NCBI GenBank assembly: GCA_001599935.1
Contig: BCIJ01000007.1
Coordinates: 248,176-312,175 of the forward strand
Source: Holtermannia corniformis
Lineage: Eukaryota; Basidiomycota; Tremellomycetes; Holtermanniales
DNA: 64,000 nucleotides
Direction of reading: 5' to 3'
Below are positions 1 to 8,394 of the stretch, one piece after another. The notes beneath the pieces were generated by a model, which worked only from the letters and a program-made list of their open reading frames with translations, did not search any database and had not been told where the DNA came from. Each line of letters begins with the position of its first letter. Position 1 is the first letter of the stretch. Position numbers and translations under genes: made by a program.

Positions 1-449
1 GCGCGGCGGCACAGCCGCAGCGCACAGACACTGGTGCGATTAGCACCAGTGGCACCTTGAGCGCTGCGCAGCGGCTACTCGCCACGTGACACCGCCGTAG
101 GCGTGACAGCTCCACAGGTGGAGCACTAAGCTTTGGGTTTGGAGCTAGGCTCCATGAGGGATTTCTGCTATTGGTTGGAATTGGTGAGACAGTGGAGCTG
201 TCTATTTTGGGATTGAGGCTTTTCTCTTATTGGCTGGTGCGCGGGAATTGGCAATAGAGCTCCACCTGTGACATCAGGATTGGTCAGCAGCTAATCTAGT
301 CCCCCCAATTTTCTATAGTCTACTTAAGCGCAGGCTTTTGGGCCAGTGGTTCTTCACTGGTCTCACATTCTTCTTACTGTATTCTACTGTGCAACATATG
401 CAGTAATCTCTGGGTGCTGCCGAGTTCTCCCCAGCCTCAAGATCTGACA
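1..449 (+). repeat. degenerate LTR-like sequence (copy C), possibly truncated
   Basis: The 3' half resembles the solo LTR at 739-1171. Both share a TATA-like/CTTAAG stretch, then TTCACTGGTCTCA, then a GTGCTGCCGAGT block, and end in TGACA. The 5' half has several ATTGG (CCAAT-box) motifs, as in the LTR at 4470-5008. No target-site duplication was found, and the left boundary is unclear because the window starts here. Family membership is seen directly; the boundary is inferred. Confidence 0.4.
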
Positions 450-537
450 TACACCACCGATCTGCCCGCTGGCAACCCTCAAGTCCTCATCAAAACACCA
501 CAAAAACACCAAACACAATTCTTCAAGACGGGGGTAC
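450..537 (+). other. possible 3' remnant of an LTR element internal region with polypurine tract
   Basis: This short A/C-rich stretch ends in a purine run (GACGGGGGTAC) directly before TGTTACGACC. That arrangement is typical of the polypurine tract and 3' LTR start of Ty3-type elements. No coding sequence survives. Confidence 0.3.
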
Positions 538-1282
538 TGTTACGACCCGCAACCAGATCGCAACACAAGCAGTGCCACTTGCCACTCACCAGTCGCCACT
601 CGCCACTTGCCACTCCCGGCTTCCGGCTCAAGGCGCACGGCGCAAGGCGCACGGCGCAAGGCGCAAGGCGCAAATCTGTTCCTATTGTCTTTCCATTGTA
701 TATAAGACCCATCCTTGGGACCCAGTTCCCAAGGATCCTGTCATGATTGACACCTAGTCGGAGGTTCAAATCCTGGTCACGGACTTTTCCTTTTGCCTTT
801 TTGCCTTGACCTTCCCTTTCTGCCACACTGCCACACTGCCACACTGCCACTGAGGCATTTTGAGGCATTTAACAACCAATCACATCACATCCCTGGTTCC
901 ATCCCCAACCAGGAACTTCCTCAAACCTTTTTGCTCTTTTTTCATTGGTTGCCACTGAGGGATTTCCCACAGACCTCCACCAAGGCTGAGTTAGCCTGAC
1001 TAGGGGAAACTCCCCAGCAGAACTACTTAAGCTTGGACTTTCCCCTCCCTTCACTTCACTGGTCTCATACTCTTCTTCCACCTTTGCCACCTTGTACCTA
1101 CTGGTAGCTTAGGCTATACATCTACTAGTGCTGCCGAGTCCTCCTCCAGCCACAAGCCTCCGAGCTTGACAGATCCAATATCATACGTTATCACTCTCAA
1201 GCCTCACTACCACTTGCCCTCAAGACATCAAGCACACCAGGTCTGACCTGTACCTCTAGTGAGCACCCCGTCCTGTGCAACA
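538..1282 (+). repeat. second LTR-like sequence (family B), split by a nested solo LTR
   Basis: It begins TGTTACGACC after a polypurine-like tract, contains GCGCAAGGCGCACGG-type short tandem repeats (about 631-672) and a TATATAAG box near 700, and resumes after the solo LTR at 739-1171 to end near GTGCAACA. Removing the nested LTR and one GATCC copy rejoins it smoothly. The flanks (GGTAC and GGCTA) do not match, so the right end is a guess. Confidence 0.4.
739..1171 (+). mobile_element. solo LTR, family A (433 bp) with 5-bp target duplication
   Basis: It starts TGTCATGATTGACA and ends GAGCTTGACA, so the termini are the inverted TGTCA/TGACA. The flanks are GATCC at 734-738 and GATCC at 1172-1176, a perfect 5-bp duplication. 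A second copy in opposite orientation lies at 4470-5008. A tRNA T-arm/B-box-like segment sits about 25 bp inside the left end. There is no internal coding region, so it is a solo LTR left by LTR-LTR recombination. Confidence 0.88.
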
Positions 1283-1805
1283 GGCTATCTCCCTTTCCTC
1301 CTCTCTCTACTCCGTCCACCCCGTTCTGGCCTTCTGCCGTGCCCGGGCCTAACATTGTATCTACATCGCTCGAATATTATAGTGTTCTCCCTATTCTCGC
1401 TCGTCGATCCTCTAGGTTCCTCGTAGTGCGGAACCTCGCTTTCCGCCGCGCGATCCAGAGTCCCGCTTCCCGGAGGCAGATCTTCGCCGATCTGGCCTCG
1501 CCCTCTTGGAGCCATGGTCCCCTCTCGACGAGGCTCTCACAGTCACGCAACTTGCGTTTTTGCCCAAAACGCATAGTCAATGAGTCTTGGTGTAATCACC
1601 TGTCTTGTAACTCAGATTCAGGTGGGTAGAGGTGACGACTAGATGAGATCAATGTAAAGATGGATGGCTTTGTTTGGAACATTATCACAGTGGAGGTGAC
1701 TGTACCCCCACTCCCGTTGGGGTCTGTGCGAGGGGCAAAGGTTGGGACAAGCTCAGCACAGCCCGCTTTGACAGCAACGATCATCACGATTCGATACTGT
1801 ACGAC
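1283..1805. other. gene-poor stretch upstream of the broken F-box-like gene
   Basis: No ORF with recognisable similarity was found. The sequence is pyrimidine-rich at its start and may be leftover internal sequence of the family B element plus the promoter and leader of the gene starting at 1806. Confidence 0.3.
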
Positions 1806-3223
1806 ATGGCAGAGGTCACTCGGCCCCAGCCTCGTGTGCGGGTGTACAATACTGCCGAGCTGCTCAGCTTGGTCATGGAAGAGTGTGATGGCATGGGTGT
1901 CCGGTCCCTTCCACTACCCTACAAAAGGTCAATATCGAGAGTTACTAGTAACTCTCGATCCGGACATATTCTGATCATGGACTACACATCGGCCGGAGTC
2001 GTGACAAAGAGCTCTCACATCGCGATCTGCTGAGTGTTATGCTGTCGTCCAAGCACGGTCTCAAGGTTGGGATCAAGATATTCTGGCAGAACAGCACAAC
2101 GAACATGACCGTACAATTGGCCCAGCGTTACTGTCCGCCTGTACGTTACTCTGCACTGACAACGCGTTGCTGATATATGCAGAGTCGTATGCTCGAGTAT
2201 TGCAACGCTGTACGCTTGCTTCAGTGTCCTGTGGGCTGTGGGGCGTGTGCTGGCAGCTCTCGGGAGGGCTTTCAGGGCGCCTCCGCCGGACATCCCACAA
2301 TTGCAACGCTGTTGCTCTCTTACCCGAATGTCGAGACAATCGATCTGCCACATCTATCCGAACATACAGACGACGGCAAATGGTCCCTTGCTCTGCACCC
2401 TCGTCTCAACGGGGACAGCGACGGCGCGTCGCTCACATTGACCGTCGACGAGAAATCTGCCACATCAGTCATCGGCGATGTGCACAGCTGGATGGCAGAG
2501 CCAACTCATGGGCCCGTCTGCCGCCTGGTGTTGCAGCAAGCAGTCGGTGACAATTATCACTGTGAGCCTGTGGCGACAATACAGCTTTTCCACTCGCTCT
2601 TGGAGATCGAGGTGTTTCCGCTCCTCACGGAGATCAATTTACCGGCGTATACCATGTCCCTCACCGACCTGCATCAGCTATTCGACAATCTCGGGTCAGA
2701 ACACCCTGGCTTGTCAGTCCTCAAATGTAGGACGAGCGTCATCGTTGAGGTCTTGGACCTGATTGCAGCGCATTCGCATGCTCTCCGTGGGCTCGACCTA
2801 CGTCACTCGACAACAACGCGCGCAGTCGTAACTCCGATCGGCTTCAAAGCCGCCCTGGAAGCCCTGCAAGGCCGCGCCTTGCGCCTTCGCTCGCTTAGTC
2901 TTCATGTGTCTCTGACCGACGTGGTCTGCGACGACACTGCCATCCCGACCGTCGACTCACTTCGCGAATCAAGCTTTCCGTTACTCGGCACCTGCAAAGT
3001 ACGCATCGATGACGCGAAGCTTCCAGCTGTGCTTGACGTAGCATTGCTGCTGTCTCACCACTTGCCGGTCACCTGCGCGATTGACTTCGTCCACAAGGGA
3101 ACGAACAAGTGGGGCCGTTACAAGACGCTGCTTCAACAAGAGCTCGACACGCTGCTTCGGCGAGCCCTCCTCCAAAGCCCCAAAGGCTGGCACCGAGTAG
3201 TGGCGCAGTCGCAAGAGGCTTAA
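1806..3223 (+). pseudogene. F-box-like/LRR-like protein, disrupted by a 123-bp mini-LTR
   Basis: This is a paralogue of the intact gene at 5430-6738. Both share an N-terminal F-box-like block (YNT.ELL..V ... D.L.VMLSS.HG..VG.K.FW), a QRYCPP or RRYCPP motif before an intron, and leucine-rich C-terminal repeats. The intron here is about 2141-2182. Exon 1 is interrupted at codon 26 by a 123-bp insertion plus a 5-bp duplication, 128 nt in all, which shifts the frame and adds stops. Conceptual removal restores a frame that aligns with the paralogue. The rest looks intact, so the break is probably recent. Alternatively the gene could use a downstream start and skip the F-box. No function is assigned beyond an F-box-like role in ubiquitin ligase substrate binding. 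Confidence 0.7.
1884..2006 (+). mobile_element. mini-LTR (TRIM/SMART-like), copy 1, 123 bp, TSD AAGAG
   Basis: It begins TGTGATGGCATGGG and ends GGAGTCGTGACA (TG...CA). It is flanked by AAGAG at 1879-1883 and 2007-2011. A perfect 26-bp palindrome at 1934-1959 (half site ATCGAGAGTTACT) lies in the middle. Two further copies lie at 3318-3437 and 4116-4197. Size, TG/CA ends and a 5-bp duplication fit a solo LTR of a very small non-autonomous retroelement. Confidence 0.85.
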
Positions 3224-3317
3224 CCTCGGCTAGTCCGTACCGTGCCCAGACTAGGATGTGCAAAAGAGAGATTGAACAGAGGTGAGCAGCGACCAGCAGC
3301 TTGGATCATTGGCTCAC

Positions 3318-3437
3318 TGTGACGGCATGGGTGTCCAGTCCCTACCGCTGCCCTAAAAAGGTCAATATCGAGAGTTACGGGAGTAACCTCGATCTGGACA
3401 TATTCTGATAGACTACCACTCAGCCGGAGTCGTGACA
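3318..3437 (+). mobile_element. mini-LTR, copy 2, 120 bp, TSD CTCAC
   Basis: It has the same TGTGACGGCATGGG start and GGAGTCGTGACA end as copy 1, with CTCAC at 3313-3317 and 3438-3442. The central palindrome is slightly decayed (GTTAC GGGA GTAAC). Confidence 0.85.
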
Positions 3438-3978
3438 CTCACGCACAATATCAGCAGCGGCAACGTCGGATGATACGATGACGCACATCAGTGACGTCTA
3501 TGGCACTTGATTGGATAGGCGACGTGGGGGGTTAGCTGTCTCCTCTTCTCGGCCGGTGCAGTAGGATAGTCACTGCGGGCCAGGCTGATGGCTGTTTTTT
3601 GGCAGCCACGTAGCAGCCAACATGGGCACCACATGGGCTATGAAACCCTGTTGCCCAACGTAGTTGCAACGTAGGCTTGCCCAATTTGCCACTGATGGCT
3701 GCCACGTCAGTACAATTGTGTCTGTAACCATGGTTGGCACCCGAAGATAGCCTGTGAAGTGACCATGACGGGCACAGGAGCTTCAGTGCCTACAATGCAG
3801 CCATGATGGCTGCCCCAATACGCCTACAAAGCAGCCAACACTGATTCACGTGCTGCAAAAGACTTGTGAAATTTGCACGGCACTTGCGATCATGCATCCA
3901 CTCGAGATCATGCATCCACCCAAGACAACTCAGCCAAAAACGAGGTTCTGCTGCGAGGTTCTGCTGAGGCTTGCGGTG

Positions 3979-4247
3979 GTGCGTACGTTGAGATGACGGG
4001 ATCTGAGACGAGCTGACATACACTAGTACTGTTCATACAGGCTGGGCGTCTGATGCCGAGTTCCACTCAACACTGCAAGTCCCACTCGAGCTCCAAGCTC
4101 CACTGGAAGAGCAGCTGTGACGGCATGGGTGTCCAGTCCCTACCGCTGCGCCGAGAGTTGCTAGGCAAGTCTCGATCTGGACATAGGGGTTGTGACATGC
4201 TAGTTGTGCGTACGCTGAGATGATGGGATCTGCAACGAGCTGACATA
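3979..4247 (+). repeat. direct duplication of a 42-bp segment (3979-4020 and 4206-4247)
   Basis: Both copies start GTGCGTACG and end GAGCTGACATA, with about four mismatches. A mini-LTR relic lies between them. The copies may reflect a local duplication within the CACTG element. Confidence 0.6.
4116..4197 (+). mobile_element. mini-LTR, copy 3, degenerate (82 bp)
   Basis: It starts TGTGACGGCATGGGTGTCC and ends GTTGTGACA. The middle is shortened and the palindrome decayed. The flanks GCAGC and TGCTA do not match, so no target duplication remains. Confidence 0.65.
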
Positions 4248-4290
4248 ATACAGGCCAGGCGTCCACTCAATGCTGCAAGTTACCAGTTAC

Positions 4291-4346
4291 CCTCGAAGCT
4301 GCAAGTTCCCCTCGAAGCTGCAAGTACTGCCCTCGAAGCTGCAAGT
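4291..4346 (+). repeat. short tandem repeat, unit about 20 bp
   Basis: Three units contain CTCGAAGCTGCAAGT, and a partial GCTGCAAGT lies just before them at 4272. The repeat lies inside the CACTG element. Confidence 0.65.
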
Positions 4347-4469
4347 ACCACTTGAAGTTGAGCAGCGTAGTTACTAGTAGTTGTAATGCAATATTGTCCA
4401 ATGCAATCAGCACTCATATGGCTACATGGTTGCAACGTAGCTGCAGCCATGATGGTCACATCGTGAGCT

Positions 4470-5008
4470 TGTCAAGCTCGGAGGCTTGTGGCTGGAGGAG
4501 GACTCGGCAGCACTAGTAGATGTATAGCCTAAGCTACCAGTAGGTACAAGGTGGCAAAGGTGGAAGAAGAGTATGAGACCAGTGAAGTACAACCAAGGCC
4601 AAAGTCCAGTCTTATATAGACTCAGACTAACAGGGGGGAACAAAGAAGCAGGGTGGCAAACTGTGATGTCACAGTGGAGGTCCNTGGGAAATGCCTCACC
4701 AGCAGCCAATNAGGAAAAGGCCTCAAACTATAANTAGCTTGGCTGCTGACTCAGCACTGGAGCCAGCCAATAGGATTAATGCCTCAATCCTTTGGCCAAT
4801 GAGAATAATCCCTCATGGCTGACCAATGGCATTAATCCCTCAGAGACCGGGGCTCCACATGGTGGCAACACCAAAGTGTCCAAGTGGCAAAGTGGCAGTG
4901 TGGCGTGGCAGTGTGGCAGTGTGGCAGGATGAGAAAGTCAAGGCAAAAAGGCAAAAGGAAAAGTCCGTGACCAGGATTTGAACCTCCGACTATGTGTCAA
5001 TCATGACA
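4470..5008 (-). mobile_element. solo LTR, family A (539 bp), minus orientation, TSD GAGCT
   Basis: It is the inverted counterpart of 739-1171 with the same TGTCA/TGACA termini, flanked by GAGCT at 4465-4469 and 5009-5013. In the sense direction it has CCAAT-type modules, a TATATAAG box (about 4612-4619 on this strand) and the conserved CACTGGTCTCATAC block. It is longer than the plus-strand copy because it keeps more upstream modules. It carries three of the window's N bases. Confidence 0.88.
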
Positions 5009-5429
5009 GAGCTGGCTGTGTATGCAGCTACGATAGCTGTCACCCAGCAGCGTAGGCAATTTTTGGTGAGGGTCGACGGTCGCTACGTAGCTGCCACGTA
5101 GGTGCATCATGGCTACAGAAATATTGTGCCGACGTGGCAGCCATTGTGGTCACAACATGGCTGCAGAAAAACAGCCACCGGCGTGACCCGCAGTGAGTGA
5201 TGCATCCCTTTTCCTCCCCAGCTCGACATGTATACTGTGGTCCAGAATGTCAATACAGTGTGAATTTGTCATCGCTATCGCCGACGACGACGGGATACGA
5301 GCGTTGCGAGCTCGGGTTGTAGCACGGAGCGCTGAGTGCCACCGCACTCTTTCGCCACTCGAACCGTGCACGCGAGGCGAAGCATAACGCGTCCAACTCG
5401 CATCAAAGCCCACTTGATCCACCATCAGT

Positions 5430-6738
5430 ATGAGAGATCTGAAGCCTGCGTTCCGCATCTACAACACGCCAGAGCTCCTCACGCGCGTCCTCCTCCACTC
5501 GTCAAAGAAGGATGTGCTCCGTGTCATGTTATCATCGCGGCACGGACATCGCGTTGGTCTCAAGGTGTTCTGGAGGCATAGCACGATGATCATGGCAGAG
5601 GAACTTGCTCGGCGCTATTGTCCACCCGTGAGCACTAATCTACTTTTATCAACACCAATTGTTGAATGGACTCCAGCAACGCATCGCGATGTACTGCGAG
5701 GCCGTGCGGTATCTTGCTTACGAGGAGTCTCTGTACGCACCGTACTCCAACGATGAAGTCACTAAGCCGTCGCTGGAGACTTTACGGCTCTCTTACCCCA
5801 ACACCGTTCACCTCAACGTCATTGGCCCGGGCATTATCGGCGGCGGCGCCTGGGACACAGACGTACGATTTCACCACGGCACTACCACATTGGAGCGCAC
5901 TTTCCAAATTTGGTCATCATCCGACGACATCATGCAAGTACCGCGATGGCAAAGCTGGCTACTACCACCAGGCGGTCGACAAGCAGATCATTACAGGCTG
6001 ATCGACGCTCGCAAGAATGCGGAGCCGATCGACGATGCCTTCGACCATGTTATCGCGTCCTTTCGCTCCCTCTGTGTCCTCTCCCGCCTGACCCATATCG
6101 ACTTGCCGTCCTTCTTACTGAGTTACGAAGCATTACGTAGACTTCACGCCGATCTGGGAGCTGAGCATCCAGGGCTGGTCAGTCTCAGTTGCACCACCAC
6201 GGTCTCCCCAGGAGTGCTCTCGTTTCTACTTGAGCACTCTCAAGTCCTCACTACGCTGCGCCTACGGCAAGTTCGCCGGCCGGGCCATCAACCACACTTG
6301 CGTTTGGACCTGTCTTCGACGCTGGGGTCGTTTGTCACACAAGCGCCTAAGCTACGGGACCTCGAGCTCAGCGTCTCAATATCATCCTGCGGCTCTGACG
6401 CTGACGCCGGTCCGACCATTGAGGACTTGCGGCGCTCGTCCATTTCCAACCTGGAGCGCTTGGCCCTACGGAGCTCGCTGCGCGATCCTCCCTCCGTTCT
6501 GAGCCTCGCCACAGTTCTTTCTGGCATAGTACCGGTGACTTGTCGTGTCGACATGTTGGTATGCGGAGATGAACCTGCTGGCGAGTGCAAGCTGTTCGAG
6601 AAATTACTCAAGAAAGAGCGCGAGACGCTACTCGAGCGCGCGCTGTACAACAGTTCCCGCGGCTGGTCCCGATGCAGCCGCAGGAGAGGCTCAGTCGATC
6701 GAGATGATGATGCAGCCCAAGTCGACGGTGCTTCGTGA
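5430..6738 (+). CDS. F-box-like/LRR-like protein, intact paralogue
   Basis: There are two exons (5430-5627, 5677-6738), about 419 aa. The N-terminal 40 residues fit a fungal F-box (IYNTPELLTRVL ... DVLRVMLSSRHG ... LKVFW). The rest has irregular leucine-rich segments (for example LTHIDLPSFLL, LTTLRLRQVRR) suggesting a solenoid substrate-binding region. The intron lies right after the RRYCPP motif, as in the broken copy at 1806-3223. The two copies are strongly diverged, so the duplication is old. An F-box role in SCF ubiquitin ligase substrate recruitment is family-level inference; no substrate can be named. Confidence 0.7.
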
Positions 6739-7534
6739 TTAGGCAGTGCGATAAAAAAACAGCCAGGTGAGATCTGTGATATGATCTGACAACATTGGCT
6801 GAATCCTCTGGCTTAGAACAGGCGCAAAGTCGAGCTGTATAGGCAATTGACCATGTGTTGCAACGAACGAGTAACAGAGCAGACTAGGTGCTGGACAGCA
6901 GATGAAGTGTGATGTACATGTGCATAGACTATGACTGATATGTAAACTGCCAGCGCTTGCGCTGTGTCAAGACTCAAGCAGCCAGGACGGCACTGCTGCG
7001 TAGTCCGACTCTCAGAGTGTGTATTGCGTCGTCGTTGAATACGTTCTTACTTGACCGGAGATGGATAGTGTTCACACTAATTGCCCGACACCAGACAGAG
7101 AAAGGTACCATTTGAGTACGTAGATGATTTGTACAGTTTTCGTACGACAGACGCAGGATATGTGGGAAATGCTGATCTGCCCGATCAAATGTGCCGCACC
7201 CTGGACCACCTGTTGGTTCCGAGAGCTGAGTGAGGGATCCACCGCGCTGATCATTCTGCATCAAGCGACATCAGGCCACCCTGTACCTGCACAATCGGTC
7301 GCAGAAGCCGCGCACGTGAGAGTGTGTAGCGAACGACCCGTTGTAACCATACAACATGGAAAGCAGAAAAAGCGTATGCTACATGTGTGATATGCGCTTG
7401 TGTGCTTGCTCGCGCATGTGGTCTGCCGCGCTGTGCTTGATAGCGGTTGCTGCGAAGGATCATTACACGAGCTACATTCCGCTATCAATACACGTCTGGT
7501 TCTAGATCTCCGTTGCGATATCCACGTCGAGTTC
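6739..7534. other. 796-bp convergent intergenic stretch
   Basis: It lies between the stop of the F-box-like gene (+) and the stop of the RCR-like gene (-). Only short ORFs without splice support are present. I see no repeat, tRNA or clear motif. Confidence 0.4.
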
Positions 7535-8107
7535 CTATGCATACTTTGGCGGCGCGTCAGCATACACGGGCGCTGCCGCAGCCGGTGGCGGTGGTTGAGC
7601 CGGGTCATACGTCGCAGTAGGCTGTTGTGGGAGATGGAGGGTCGTAGTCGATTCCGAGCCTACTCATCGTCAATCCCTATCTCTCAGTTTCAACAGCCAC
7701 ATAGTACACACCATACGCAGGTAACGTGTCGTCTCTCTCCCCATCGACCCGGTTCACCGCCTGGCCTTGGACTGGGCGAGCACCCGAACCGTACTGTCGC
7801 CAAGCGCCTCCGCCGCCTCCGATGCTGTTACCAGCGTTGTGTATTGAAGACCAGACACCTGATGATTGGTTGTAGGAGACTGGCAGGGGGAGGACTGGTT
7901 GAGGTACCAAGCGGCGTGCTCGGCGGACGGCGATGAGGCGAACTACGATGGAGTGTGAGTGAATTCCCTCGGGAAGAGAGGTGGCGCGGACGTACAGATC
8001 ATGATGAGGACTACAAGCACGACGGCGACGGCTATCCCATACGCGCTGATGCGAGATCAGCTCGGCTCGCAGCACCGCACTGGGAATAACGCTCACAAAT
8101 AAGTCAT
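7535..8107 (-). CDS. small single-pass membrane protein with PY-type motifs, RCR-like
   Basis: Four exons (8097-8107, 7996-8045, 7712-7942, 7535-7659) give 138 aa. The first exon is only 11 nt (MTY plus two bases of the next codon). A strongly hydrophobic segment (AYGIAVAVVLVVLIMI) follows at residues 5-20, then a basic cluster (RRARR), then a Gly/Pro-rich cytosolic tail with LPAY and, at the C-terminus, PPKY. An N-terminal membrane anchor, basic stop-transfer and PY motifs resemble the RCR1/RCR2 family (Congo red resistance, Rsp5 binding). That match is by architecture only. It is divergent with IND1, sharing a promoter of under 300 bp. Confidence 0.6.
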
Positions 8108-8394
8108 GGTGGTCTGTTGCTCGATCGACTATCGGTGGGGTCTGTTGGCTGAGATGATGTGCTCTCGAGATGGTCGATCGCTGTCGCCGCTATGTACCAA
8201 GTATCGTCTGATAGCTCGGCCGACGGTGACCAGGTTGGAGTCCAGATGCCGATCCCATCGTCCGCCGCATCGCCACCCGGCAGCTTTCCCACTTTCCCAA
8301 TGCGGCAGGTTGCCAACTTTCCCACGGACACTCAAAGTGGAGGTCCGTCCGCTACGAAAGCTAGCAACCGTCTCGCACGGCTCACCTCGCAGAA

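Larger units (their letters stand above)
3571..5195. mobile_element. CACTG-ended terminal-inverted-repeat element, non-autonomous, with nested insertions
   Basis: The left end begins CACTGCGGGCCAGGC and the right end, read on the minus strand, begins CACTGCGGGTCACGC. About 32 of the first 38 bases match between the two ends, including a shared TGGCTGTTTTT run and a following GCAGCCA. AGT at 3568-3570 and AGT at 5196-5198 form a 3-bp duplication. CACTR termini with 3-bp duplications are known from the CACTA/CMC superfamily. No transposase ORF is seen. A solo LTR (4470-5008) and a mini-LTR relic (4116-4197) lie inside, so the original element was about 1.1 kb. Confidence 0.65.

Noticed and set aside
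749..785. Complete tRNA gene
   Set aside because: Only the T-arm and 3' acceptor side are seen; no D-arm, anticodon arm or 5' acceptor strand fits upstream.
533..1287. Target duplication for the family B LTR
   Set aside because: The flanks GGTAC and GGCTA do not match, so the boundaries are left open.
4111..4202. Target duplication for the third mini-LTR
   Set aside because: GCAGC and TGCTA differ; the copy is degraded.
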